Counted from the first letter of the stretch, positions 35,653 to 44,100 are shown. The stretch is 64,000 bases of DNA from Enterococcus_D sp050529585 (GCF_050529585.1 NZ_CP172882.1:1116001-1180000); one strand, 5' to 3'. Numbers and translations: made by a program. The notes: a model not told the origin generated them from the sequence alone.

Positions 35653-38217
35653 ATGACATGGTATAAAAAAACGACGCCAGAAATAATAGAAGAGCTGCAA
35701 ACGAATCAAAATGGGTTGACGATGACTGATCGTCAGACGCGCTTAACTGAGCAAGGAGAGAATGTTATCAGTGAGACGCAACAGATACCAAAATGGCGAA
35801 AATTGATGAAACACTTCACTGATTTATTGATGGTCGTCCTAATGGTTGCTGCCATACTTAAAGCAATTACGGGTGATTATGCCGAGAGTGGCATCATTTT
35901 TGCAGTCGTAGTGATCAATGGTCTTGTCGGATATTGGCAGGAAAGAAAAGCAGAGGCTTCTTTGAATGGATTGAAGCAGTTGATGGGGAAGGAAGCCACC
36001 ATCTACCTTCATGGACGCCGCAAGAAGGTGCCAGTTGCTTCGCTAGTCGCGGGAGATCTAGTCGTCCTTGGACCAGGGGATGTCGTTCCAGCTGATTTAC
36101 GATTGATGATGACACACGACTTGGTGATCGAAGAGTCGATTTTGACTGGAGAATCAGAGCCAGTCCATAAAAAGCATGATACGATCGATAGTGAGGCGAT
36201 CATCGGCGATCAGCACAATATGGCCTTTTCGGGTACGCATGTCGAAAGCGGTTCAGCAACAGGTATAGTCGTGGAAACGGGGGATCATACGCAAATTGGT
36301 CAAATCAATCAAGCCATCCAATCCGTTGAAACCCAAGAAACGCCCTTGATCAAGAAAATGAAACAACTGAACCATCAATTATTTCGATGCATAATCGCAT
36401 TGGTCCTCTTCTTGATTTTCTTTACAACAATTCGTTATGGCTTTGAAGTCAATGTAATGTTTTCATCGGTGATCGCACTGATCGTGGCGATGATTCCAGA
36501 AGGACTGCCTGCGGTATTGACAATGATCTTATCAATGGGTGTCAAGGAAATGTCTGAACAACAAGCGATCATCAAGACGATGCCATCAGTTGAAACTTTA
36601 GGGGCAATGACAGTCATTTGTTCGGATAAAACTGGTACCTTGACAAAAAATCAAATGACAGTTGTCGAAGTGATCAGCGAGCATCAGGATGATCATGCGC
36701 GAGTGATCGACATCATGACGAATTGCCAAGACATCAAACAAACACAACAGCAAAAGGCCAAAGATTTGGTGGGGAATCCAACAGAAAAAGCGATTTTGCA
36801 CTATGCTGAAGCTTTTGATCAACCATTAAAAACAACCATCAGCCAATTGCCTTTCAACTCAGCTTATAAATATATGGCAACATTGCACCCAATAGATGAG
36901 CAGAAAAAAGCTATGTTATTTGTCAAAGGTGCGCCAGAAGTGTTGCTCAGTCATGCCCATATCTCAGAACAAGAAAAACAAAAGTGGCTAGACCGCGGCA
37001 CTAAGTTGGCAAGCCAAGGCCAACGCCTGATTGGGTTTGCTTACAAAGAAGTATCCGTTGACCATATATTGACCCATGACTCAGTCAGCGGATTGACCTT
37101 TACCGGACTTGCCGGCATCATTGATCCGCCAAAGGAAAGTGCTATTCGATCAGTCAAAGAGTGTTTGCAAGCCGGTATCCAGGTCAAGATGATCACTGGT
37201 GATCACGCTGACACCGCGCAAGCGATCGGCAAGCAAATTGGATTGAAACATACGGATCAAGTCTTGCAAGGGATCGATATCGATCATATGTCAGAAGAAG
37301 AACTGCAAAAGGCAGTCAATCATGTGGATATTTATGCGCGGACGACTCCAGCCCATAAGCTTAAAATCGTGACTGCTTTACAAAAAAATGGTGAGATCGT
37401 CGGTATGACTGGTGATGGTGTCAACGATGCGCCAGCACTCAAAAAAGCCGATATCGGTATTGCGATGGGAATCAAAGGCAGTGAAGTGACAAAACAAGCC
37501 GCCGATATGGTTCTTGCGGATGATAATTTCCATACGATTGCCCATGCGGTCAAAGAAGGGCGCAGAATCTATGATAATTTAAAGAAAACGATCCTCTTCT
37601 TCTTGCCAACTGCTTTTGCCCAAGGCTTGATCGTGATTCTTGCCTTGCTGCTCAACCGACCGCTGCCGTTGACGTCTGTTCAAATTCTTTGGGTCAATAT
37701 GGTAACAACGATCACACTTTCTTATGCATTAGGATTTGAAAAAGCAAGCAAAGATGCTATGAGACGGCCACCAAGACTTATCAAAGAGGGGATTTTAAAT
37801 GGCTACAGTTTCTTCCGAATTGCTTATGTGTCCTTGTTGATCATGATTCCTGCCTATTGGCTGGCCATTCAATTCGATGGGACAGGATTACAACAAAGTA
37901 TCTTACTGCAAAATATTGTGATTGCTCAAGCTGTCTACTTGATCAATTGTCGTGAGTTATTGGCACCAGCATTCAATCGAGGCATCTTTAAGAATCGGGC
38001 GCTGTTGATTTCCTTCGCTGCACTGATCGTGTTGCAAACACTGGCATTAGGTACACCTTTTGGCCAACAGCTTCTAGGTGTCCAACAACTCAGTTTTTTG
38101 CAGCATCTGACGATTCTGGCCAATGGTATTCTATTGTTTGGTGTAGTTGAAGTTGAAAAATGGTTTTCTGCCAAATATCAAAAAAGACAAAAAGCCGCTC
38201 CAGTCAACCTCGGTTAA
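35653..38217 (+). CDS. P2-type cation-transporting ATPase
   Basis: This 854-aa P-type ATPase has the actuator TGES, phosphorylation site SDKTGTLTKNQ, KGAPE nucleotide-binding loop and MTGDGVNDAPALKKADIG hinge. TM4 carries IPEGLP. TM6 reads LWVNMVTTITLSYALGFE, lacking the Asp of Ca2+ pumps (VNLVTDG in SERCA), so calcium is not certain and a monovalent or other cation is possible. AAGGAGG precedes the ATG. Single gene. Confidence 0.92.
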   Translation: MTWYKKTTPEIIEELQTNQNGLTMTDRQTRLTEQGENVISETQQIPKWRKLMKHFTDLLMVVLMVAAILKAITGDYAESGIIFAVVVINGLVGYWQERKAEASLNGLKQLMGKEATIYLHGRRKKVPVASLVAGDLVVLGPGDVVPADLRLMMTHDLVIEESILTGESEPVHKKHDTIDSEAIIGDQHNMAFSGTHVESGSATGIVVETGDHTQIGQINQAIQSVETQETPLIKKMKQLNHQLFRCIIALVLFLIFFTTIRYGFEVNVMFSSVIALIVAMIPEGLPAVLTMILSMGVKEMSEQQAIIKTMPSVETLGAMTVICSDKTGTLTKNQMTVVEVISEHQDDHARVIDIMTNCQDIKQTQQQKAKDLVGNPTEKAILHYAEAFDQPLKTTISQLPFNSAYKYMATLHPIDEQKKAMLFVKGAPEVLLSHAHISEQEKQKWLDRGTKLASQGQRLIGFAYKEVSVDHILTHDSVSGLTFTGLAGIIDPPKESAIRSVKECLQAGIQVKMITGDHADTAQAIGKQIGLKHTDQVLQGIDIDHMSEEELQKAVNHVDIYARTTPAHKLKIVTALQKNGEIVGMTGDGVNDAPALKKADIGIAMGIKGSEVTKQAADMVLADDNFHTIAHAVKEGRRIYDNLKKTILFFLPTAFAQGLIVILALLLNRPLPLTSVQILWVNMVTTITLSYALGFEKASKDAMRRPPRLIKEGILNGYSFFRIAYVSLLIMIPAYWLAIQFDGTGLQQSILLQNIVIAQAVYLINCRELLAPAFNRGIFKNRALLISFAALIVLQTLALGTPFGQQLLGVQQLSFLQHLTILANGILLFGVVEVEKWFSAKYQKRQKAAPVNLG

Positions 38218-38230
38218 CGATCGGAGCGAC
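38188..38230 (-). terminator. Intrinsic terminator of the Mga-family regulator gene
   Basis: On the reverse strand GTCGCTCC pairs with GGAGCGGC (one G-T), followed by TTTTTG. It overlaps the end of the convergent ATPase gene. Confidence 0.65.
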
Positions 38231-38238
38231 ACTTGATA

Positions 38239-39690
38239 TCAACGATAATTTAGATAATAGGTTTGTATGAGTTCAGTCACTTGATTGAGCTCATTTTTAG
38301 TTGGCACCATCGAAAGATAGTAGGTTGGACAATCAGATAGTTCCAGGGGAAAGTTTGAGAGAATAAAGTCTGTTTGTGCTAAACGTTCAGAATTTAACTG
38401 GGCTGGTTCAACTGTTTCTAGTGAAATGCGCTGACCAAGGTAGTCTGTTAATTCTTGAAATAGATAAATCTTCCAAGCGGGTTCACCTTGAAAGACAAAT
38501 AAACCTTTGGCAATTATGGCATTACTTTGTAAACGTGCTTGCTGAATCAGTAAGTAAAGTGTCTTCGTTATAGATTGCTGTACATTCGGCTGATTGGCAA
38601 CCTGCTGGGAGATAAATTGGTCAATTATCTGATCGACATCCATCATCCCAGAATATTTCAAATATTGGATATCTTGATACTCTAATTGAAATTTCTCTGA
38701 CAATTTGGTTGATTCCTGTACTTTGATCAATAATAAAGACAGATTATCAATCACTTGTGTTTGTTGAGATAATTCTGTTTGTAATGATTTTTCTATCTGA
38801 TGGATAAAGGCTGTCGTTTGTTGATAGATAGCCTCGTATGACAGTAATGCTTTGTGAACAGTAGGTGACCAAAGATTATTGTAGTTCCAGCTCTCTAAAA
38901 AACAGTAAAAGCTAAAAAAATGTTCGCTTGTCTCGATATAGACGCCTTCTTTTTTGTACAAAGTCAGCAAAGAATCTTGGAAGAGTGCAAAAAAAGTATC
39001 ATGCAAATCAAAAGAGAGACTATCGATACGGCAATTTGCTTTGATTCGAATTGTGTTGATAAAAAACCAACAAGTGCCAAATATCTGCTCGACATCAACA
39101 TGTAAGCCTTGTTTGTCTAAGTTTGTTAAAAAATCATAATAATGATTCTCATGAATCGAATATGCATGAAAGAAATAGTTATTGTGGGTATATGGCAAAA
39201 GTAAACGATGGTAAAAAAGACGCAAATTGATCTCACTGCCCTCAAAAAAAATACTTGCAGCAGTGACACGAATCCGCAATGAAAAATCGGCCAGTGTCTG
39301 ATTTAACTTTAATGTATGTCGACGTAAGGTTTCAAGAGAAATACCATTTTCTGTGAGAAAAGATTGTGTGGCAACATCATTGGAAAATAATAATGCCTTT
39401 AACAGAGAAATCCCAATTGACTTTGGAAAAAAAAGTTCCCAAAGTTGACTCACAGGTAATCGATCGGTTGTGCTTAATGCCAATCCATTGCTATCTGCTA
39501 CGATGTTCCATGCTTCAGGCAATTGTTGACGCAGCGAAACAATATCCGAAAAGATCGTGCGTTCAGTTGTATGAAGCAACAAAGCCAACTCTTTTGAAGT
39601 CGCTTGCTGATGATTGGCTAATTGTTCTAACAATAAAATTTGGCGCAGCAAATCTTTTTCGGTGATACAATTTTTCATCATAGCATCCAT
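38239..39690 (-). CDS. Mga-family (M protein trans-acting) transcription regulator
   Basis: This 483-aa protein has an N-terminal HTH_Mga domain (about 10-70: ATSKELALLLHTTERTIFSDI) and a large helical mid-region that may be PRD-like, with a C-terminal EIIB-like fold (IYLFQELTDYLGQR ... TDFILSNF) as in Mga/AtxA regulators. AAGGAAG precedes the start. Targets are not evident: its neighbours are a P-type ATPase and a gene-poor region. Confidence 0.85.
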   Translation of the reverse strand: MDAMMKNCITEKDLLRQILLLEQLANHQQATSKELALLLHTTERTIFSDIVSLRQQLPEAWNIVADSNGLALSTTDRLPVSQLWELFFPKSIGISLLKALLFSNDVATQSFLTENGISLETLRRHTLKLNQTLADFSLRIRVTAASIFFEGSEINLRLFYHRLLLPYTHNNYFFHAYSIHENHYYDFLTNLDKQGLHVDVEQIFGTCWFFINTIRIKANCRIDSLSFDLHDTFFALFQDSLLTLYKKEGVYIETSEHFFSFYCFLESWNYNNLWSPTVHKALLSYEAIYQQTTAFIHQIEKSLQTELSQQTQVIDNLSLLLIKVQESTKLSEKFQLEYQDIQYLKYSGMMDVDQIIDQFISQQVANQPNVQQSITKTLYLLIQQARLQSNAIIAKGLFVFQGEPAWKIYLFQELTDYLGQRISLETVEPAQLNSERLAQTDFILSNFPLELSDCPTYYLSMVPTKNELNQVTELIQTYYLNYR

Positions 39691-39847
39691 AATCTTCTTC
39701 CTTTCTATAGGGAATAAAAGTCAAGGTTAGCTGCTTGTGGTGTGCAACTAGGTATAGTCTGATTTTAGCTGAAAACCAGATTTAAAGCTATTCGAAACAA
39801 AGGCAATCCTTAAAAAATCGAATGATCTGTACTACTGATTCTTGCCG

Positions 39848-39885
39848 AAAAAACAAAAAAAGATTCAGACATTCTTGCTGAATCT
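39848..39885 (-). terminator. Orphan minus-strand terminator
   Basis: On the reverse strand AGATTCAG pairs with CTGAATCT, followed by a T-run interrupted by G. No minus-strand gene ends here, so it must close an unannotated transcript or stop read-through from the right. Confidence 0.55.
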
Positions 39886-39981
39886 GTATATGAAAAGATA
39901 AAGTTGTAATTATTTAGTTAGCACTTGTTATTCGCCATTAATATAACGTGTAGAAGGTATAAATAGCTGAAATGCTGTTGC

Positions 39982-40104
39982 TTGCAATATCTTGAATGAT
40001 ATCATACCATGAAACGAGCAGCTTTTGGCTGCAAAAAGGAGCGCTATCAGGAGATTTATTGGGGAAGTCTTTACGTGCACCCTGATAGCGCTCCTCCTTT
40101 TTAT
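39982..40104 (+). ncRNA. Candidate small RNA with strong 3' terminator
   Basis: TTGCAA (39982-39987) and TACCAT (40005-40010) are 17 bp apart. About 85 nt downstream a transcript would end at a 14-bp stem (GGAGCGCTATCAGG with CCTGATAGCGCTCC, 40038-40094) followed by CTTTTTATTTT. A small hairpin (GCAGC/GCTGC) precedes it. A 38-codon frame from 40009 has no ribosome binding site. No protein gene lies between the Mga gene and this terminator. The RNA is inferred, not shown. Confidence 0.35.
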
Positions 40105-40445
40105 TTTATCATTATTCTTAGATAATATATATTGTAATTAAGGAAAAAATTTGAGTGAATTCCATGTGAATCTGCATATTTGATATTAAGAAGATATTAT
40201 TTTAAGCGATAACAATTTAATGTAAAATCGTTCTCTATATATAAAACGCTAGGAATCACTCGTCCTACATGCCTTTGATGAAGTGGATATAAGCAGAACG
40301 GGTAATTTCAGATTTTTATGGCTCTTTCTCTTACTGATTGAAAGGAAGACATTTTATTTCTAAACAAGACATTTATTTGGATTTGTCATAGATGAAGTAA
40401 AGTGAAAACTAAATTGATGTCTAAAGTACTTCTATATTTTTTTAA

Positions 40446-40568
40446 CTAATTGATCGTTGTGGAGTCTGTAAACGGTGGCGTACTGCTTATGAAGCTGCAA
40501 AGAGTTTAGCAAACAAAGAAAAGTATGAGATTGTGGAGATTGAGGAATGGATTGTTCGGCAGATATGA
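40446..40568 (+). pseudogene. Possible remnant of a small mobile-element gene
   Basis: A 40-codon frame without a start codon reads LIDRCGVCKRWRTAYEAAKS at its N-terminus and ends in a stop at 40568. The composition is protein-like (CxxC, helical, charged), unlike the AT-rich surroundings. It is probably the 3' part of a small gene left by a lost element. Not assigned. Confidence 0.3.
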
Positions 40569-40618
40569 TTCCACAATCCACTAATAAAAAAATGTCCGAC
40601 CTATCGATTGAACATTAC

Positions 40619-40825
40619 TCATTTTTTTTTGATTTTATCAAATATGATTGAAGCTAGCTCATAAATTGCTGTTACAACAGCTATGCAAAACATAACCGTC
40701 ATATATTGAACAAGAAAAACTATATTGAACCATAATCCATACACCATAGGAAATACAACTAAAAGACAAATATATAATTCAAATTTTTTACATTTCCTAA
40801 TCTTAAACCACTTTTCGTCAGTCAT
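40619..40825 (-). CDS. Hypothetical small membrane protein, 68 aa
   Basis: The frame has an AAAGG site about 10 nt before the ATG and encodes two hydrophobic segments (about 17-35 and 38-58: VVFPMVYGLWFNIVFL, MTVMFCIAVVTAIYELASII) with a lysine-rich C-terminus. No family recognised. It lies alone in a gene-poor region that may be a relic of an integrated element. Confidence 0.5.
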   Translation of the reverse strand: MTDEKWFKIRKCKKFELYICLLVVFPMVYGLWFNIVFLVQYMTVMFCIAVVTAIYELASIIFDKIKKK

Positions 40826-40988
40826 AATAACACGCCTTTCTAAAACAACCTGAAATTGAAAAGTATCAACAATTCCGGTTCCGCTTGAATCAATTAGAGT
40901 CTGTGATCAAGTAACGGATGACCCTAAGAAAATAAGCTAATAAAGAAAAAAATAGATTTTCAGCATCTAAAAATGTGATTAAAAATAG

Positions 40989-41057
40989 TTTGAATGTTCA
41001 AATATAATTTGTCAACGTTTTAGGTGGTGTTTTGGCACAAATTTGGCACAAGAGTAA
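40989..41057 (+). pseudogene. Possible 3' remnant of a tyrosine integrase
   Basis: The last 14 codons of a degenerate frame read ICQRFRWCFGTNLAQE and stop at 41057, about 60 bp from the 3' end of tRNA-Arg. The FGTNLAQ ending is like the tail of integrases that sit beside tRNA attachment sites. The upstream frame is broken. The call is tentative and rests on a very short match. Confidence 0.25.
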
Positions 41058-41061
41058 ACAA

Positions 41062-41096
41062 AAACCGCTAGGAATCAATATTCCTAACGGTTTGTC
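41062..41096 (+). terminator. Intrinsic terminator-like hairpin
   Basis: A 14-bp stem with one mismatch (AAACCGCTAGGAAT with ATTCCTAACGGTTT) follows the integrase-like remnant. The 12-mer CGCTAGGAATCA in its left arm recurs at 40247-40258. Confidence 0.55.
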
Positions 41097-41118
41097 TATC
41101 TTTGGTATGATAATATAA

Positions 41119-41192
41119 CGTCACAGGAGGGATTCGAACCCCCGACCGTCCGCTTAGAAGGCGGATGCTCTATCCGGCTGAGCTACTATGAC
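41119..41192 (-). tRNA. tRNA-Arg (anticodon TCT)
   Basis: The reverse strand folds as a tRNA: acceptor stem GTCATAG with CTGTGAC, D arm with AGCTCAG, anticodon stem TCCGC/GCGGA around CTTCTAA (anticodon TCT, reading AGA) and T arm with GGTTCGAATC. CCA is not encoded. The 3' end faces the probable integration scar. Confidence 0.95.
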
Positions 41193-41288
41193 AATTCAGC
41201 AACAAATAACATTATAGAAAAAGGGCGAGGCAATGTCAATTGCTTTTCGCCCTTTTTTCTCATTTTCTCTTAAAAAGTGCAATTCTGT

Positions 41289-41990
41289 CTATTTATTTTC
41301 ATTCATATCAGGCAAATCTACGGTCTCAGTTTCTTTGGTGATCAAAATAACACCATCACCTAAAGGAACCAAACTAGAGGTTAATTGCGGGTGGGACATC
41401 ACAGTATCTAAGAACAGATTCAATTTACGATGGATCGCCCGTTGTCCACGAGGAATGTCTTCAATTGGTTGTAAAATCGTTCCAGCTTGGAAAATATCAT
41501 CTACCATGAGTACGCCGCCTTTACGTAACAGGCGCAAACATTCAGGTAAAAATTCGATATACTTTGATTTTGCGCTATCCATAAAGATAAAATCATAAGG
41601 GCCGGTTAGTGAAGGTAAGATATCCGCCGCTTGGCCTTCCAATAAAGTGATTTGTGCTTCGTTGTCCAGTCGTGCGTAAGTTTCTTTGGCTTTACGGATC
41701 ATCACGTCGAAACGATCGATCGTCGTAACATGGGTATTTTCAACAATCTGTGCCATCAAGCTTGATGAGAAGCCAATTGCCGTACCAATCTCTAAAATCG
41801 CCTGTGGTTTCAGTTGACCCAAAAGGAATTGCAAAAAGACCACCGTTTCATGGGGGATGATTGGTACCTCTTTCTCATGGGCATCTTGTTCTATTTTTCC
41901 GAGTTCTCCCGGTAATTGCTTTTGTTTGTTACGCATAAATTCCACTAGTTCAGGTTTTACTACTGGACGATGCATCATTTCATTACGCAT
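41289..41990 (-). CDS. SAM-dependent O-methyltransferase (YrrM type)
   Basis: This 233-aa class I methyltransferase of the caffeoyl-CoA/catechol O-methyltransferase family has motif I ILEIGTAIGFSS, TTIDRFDVMIRKAKE for the ribose-binding acidic region and FIFMDSAKSKYIEFL for the metal-binding Asp. The start at 41990 follows GAGGAGGG. The methyl acceptor is unknown. It has its own promoter (TTGAAC at 42044-42049, TATAAT at 42021-42026). Confidence 0.9.
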   Translation of the reverse strand: MRNEMMHRPVVKPELVEFMRNKQKQLPGELGKIEQDAHEKEVPIIPHETVVFLQFLLGQLKPQAILEIGTAIGFSSSLMAQIVENTHVTTIDRFDVMIRKAKETYARLDNEAQITLLEGQAADILPSLTGPYDFIFMDSAKSKYIEFLPECLRLLRKGGVLMVDDIFQAGTILQPIEDIPRGQRAIHRKLNLFLDTVMSHPQLTSSLVPLGDGVILITKETETVDLPDMNENK

Positions 41991-42020
41991 CTTGACCCTC
42001 CTCAAATATTGCTGCTCTTC

Positions 42021-42049
42021 ATTATACGAAGAACGAACAAGAAGTTCAA
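42021..42049 (-). promoter_or_regulatory. Promoter of the O-methyltransferase gene
   Basis: On the reverse strand TTGAAC (42044-42049) and TATAAT (42021-42026) are 17 bp apart, 30 bp upstream of the start codon. Confidence 0.8.
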
Positions 42050-42075
42050 TCTTTTGTCACAATTCTAAAAGGCAA

Positions 42076-42103
42076 AAAAAAATACCAGTCATTCGACTGG
42101 CAG
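42076..42103 (-). terminator. Orphan minus-strand terminator upstream of the O-methyltransferase promoter
   Basis: On the reverse strand CCAGTC-GAAT-GACTGG is followed by TATTTTTTTT. It lies upstream of the promoter of the methyltransferase, so it does not end that gene. A further inverted repeat (AACCGA with TCGGTT) lies at about 42146-42171. No minus-strand gene is seen between here and the leu promoter. Confidence 0.6.
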
Positions 42104-42271
42104 GATAAAGGGGTGAAAAATATTTTTGGGATACATATAGCATAACCGATGATTGTTTAAATTCGGTTAAGATAGTGTGAAGATATCAACAGTAAATACT
42201 AAATTTTTCCGCAGTTGATGCTTACAATGCGATGTAATGAAACTTATGGCGCCAAGTATCTGTTAAATCAT

Positions 42272-42327
42272 AATATTCAGAAAATTCAGGGAAAACTATT
42301 GACAGTTTGATGGAAGCTTGGTATGGT
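42272..42327 (+). promoter_or_regulatory. leu operon promoter with CodY-like box
   Basis: TTGACA (42299-42304) and TATGGT (42322-42327) are 17 bp apart. Immediately upstream 42272-42286 reads AATATTCAGAAAATT, 14 of 15 matches to the CodY consensus AATTTTCWGAAAATT. CodY would repress leucine synthesis when branched-chain amino acids are plentiful. Confidence 0.8.
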
Positions 42328-42359
42328 CATTACAAGTAAAAAACGGACAGGTGACGGTT

Positions 42360-42413
42360 ATGATCAGACAAACGAAAAATACAGCAGCATTTTTATTATT
42401 ATTATTATCGTAA
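42360..42413 (+). CDS. leuL: leu leader peptide (17 aa, five consecutive Leu codons)
   Basis: A short frame, MIRQTKNTAAFLLLLLS, begins at 42360 after an AGGTGA site and contains five TTA leucine codons in a row before TCG and the TAA stop. It is followed by a hairpin and then a strong terminator before leuA. This is the classic layout of ribosome-mediated attenuation: stalling at Leu codons when charged tRNA-Leu is scarce would prevent terminator folding. It lies about 25 nt after the predicted transcription start. Confidence 0.85.
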   Translation: MIRQTKNTAAFLLLLLS

Positions 42414-42507
42414 GGACTCATTCATTTTGCCATGAAATTTCAGGCATCATTTGAAGAGTCCTATTCGCATTGCATGAAGGTTAGCCCTTTATGGAGTGCT
42501 TTTTTTA
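42413..42507 (+). promoter_or_regulatory. leu operon attenuator: upstream hairpin and intrinsic terminator
   Basis: AGGACTC (42413-42419) pairs with GAGTCCT (42456-42462), enclosing GCCATGAAATTTCAGGC. The terminator stem is GCATTGCATGAAGG (42467-42480) with CCTTTATGGAGTGC (42486-42499, one mismatch and G-T pairs), followed by eight T. The competing antiterminator pairing could not be settled by eye. Confidence 0.8.
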
Positions 42508-42579
42508 TACCTTTTTCTAAGAATGATCATCGACCATTTACTTACCCAAATCAATAAAATGCTAAGGAGGAGAAGATTT

Positions 42580-44100
42580 ATGAGACAAATTCAATTTTTT
42601 GATACGTCATTGAGAGATGGCGAGCAGACGCCAGGGGTCAATTTTAATACGAGAGAAAAGGTGCAATTGGCATTACAACTTGAAAAGTGGGGAATTGACG
42701 TTATCGAAGCCGGTTTTCCGATTGCATCTGAGGGCGATTTTGAAGCAGTCGAAGCGATTGCCAAAGCTGTCACGAAGATGACAGTTGCTGGCTTAGCCCG
42801 CTGTCAAAAGAAAGATATTGATCGTGCCTATGAAGCGTTGAAATACGCTGTAGATCCGCAAATCCATGTATTTTTGGCCACGAGTGCGGTTCATCGAGAA
42901 TTTAAATTGCAAATGACAAAAGAGCAAGTTATCTCCTCCATCAAAGCGCATGTTCGTTATGCCCGTGAACGTTTTGACAAAGTCCAGTTTTCTCCTGAAG
43001 ATGCTACCCGAACGGACAAAGCATTCTTACTGGAAGCTGTACAGGCTGCTATTGATGCGGGTGCTACGATTATCAATGTGCCAGATACAGTGGGGTACAG
43101 CAATCCGACTGAATATGGTGAAATATTTGCTTATCTAATCAACCATATTGTGAGTGATGAGAAAATCACTTTCTCTTCTCATTGCCATGATGACCTGGGC
43201 ATGGCAACTGCGAATGCTTTGGCAGCAATCGAAAATGGCGCGGACCGTGTTGAAGGCACGATCAATGGTATCGGTGAACGCGCTGGAAATACTGCGCTGG
43301 AAGAAGTTGCATTGGCATTGCACATCCGCAAAGATTTTTATCAAAGTACAACCAATATCAATTTAAATGAAACAAAACGAACCAGTGATTTGATCGCGCG
43401 ATTGTCTGGTATCGCTGTACCGAAAAACAAAGCGATCGTGGGAGGAAACGCGTATGCCCATGAATCAGGCATCCACCAAGATGGCGTCTTAAAAAATCCA
43501 GAAACCTATGAGATCATCACACCGCAATTGGTCGGAATCAAAAACAATTCATTACCATTGGGGAAACTATCTGGTCGTCATGCCTTCATCGACAAGATGA
43601 CGCAATTAGGTTATCAAATTGAACAAACTGAAATGGATGCATTGTTCAAGCGATTCAAAGAATTGGCCGACAAGAAAAAGCAAGTTACTGAACAAGATTT
43701 GATTGCTTTGGTTGCAGACCAAGGACGAGGTACTGAAAATGGGTACGAATTAGATGCTGTGCAATTGCAATATGTCTCTAATGGACATCAAGGAGCAGTT
43801 GTCTCAATCAAAAAAGAACAAGAGACCTATATTGCTTCAGCGATTGGTGCTGGCAGTATCCAAGCAATCTACAATTCGATCGACCAGATTTTTGCGCAAC
43901 AGCCGACTTTATTGAATTATGAAATCACAGCATTGACGAGTGGAGAGGATGCGCAAGCAGAGGTTCATGTCTTGCTTGAATGTAGCGACAGTCATGAGAA
44001 AGTCAGCGGGATCGGTTTAGATTTCGATGTACTGCAAGCTTCCGCAAAGGCCTATGTGCAAGCTAGTGCCGCCTTGAAGAATCGAGGTGTGCTGGTGTGA
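42580..44100 (+). CDS. leuA: LeuA, 2-isopropylmalate synthase
   Basis: The 506-aa enzyme condenses acetyl-CoA with 2-ketoisovalerate, the first leucine step. The HMGL-like barrel has FFDTSLRDGEQTPGVNF (catalytic Arg and metal Asp) and FSSHCHDDLGMATANALAAIENGADRVEGTINGIGERAGN. The C-terminal LeuA dimer domain for leucine feedback is present (about 390-506). The start at 42580 follows AAGGAGGAG. First structural gene of leuABCD, behind an attenuator. Confidence 0.96.
   Translation: MRQIQFFDTSLRDGEQTPGVNFNTREKVQLALQLEKWGIDVIEAGFPIASEGDFEAVEAIAKAVTKMTVAGLARCQKKDIDRAYEALKYAVDPQIHVFLATSAVHREFKLQMTKEQVISSIKAHVRYARERFDKVQFSPEDATRTDKAFLLEAVQAAIDAGATIINVPDTVGYSNPTEYGEIFAYLINHIVSDEKITFSSHCHDDLGMATANALAAIENGADRVEGTINGIGERAGNTALEEVALALHIRKDFYQSTTNINLNETKRTSDLIARLSGIAVPKNKAIVGGNAYAHESGIHQDGVLKNPETYEIITPQLVGIKNNSLPLGKLSGRHAFIDKMTQLGYQIEQTEMDALFKRFKELADKKKQVTEQDLIALVADQGRGTENGYELDAVQLQYVSNGHQGAVVSIKKEQETYIASAIGAGSIQAIYNSIDQIFAQQPTLLNYEITALTSGEDAQAEVHVLLECSDSHEKVSGIGLDFDVLQASAKAYVQASAALKNRGVLV

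Noticed and set aside
40009..40125. 38-codon frame running through the strong hairpin
   Set aside because: It has no ribosome binding site and is better explained as the small RNA/terminator it overlaps.
42328..42580. T-box riboswitch in front of leuA
   Set aside because: No T-box motif is visible, and the leader peptide with five Leu codons plus terminator explains the region.
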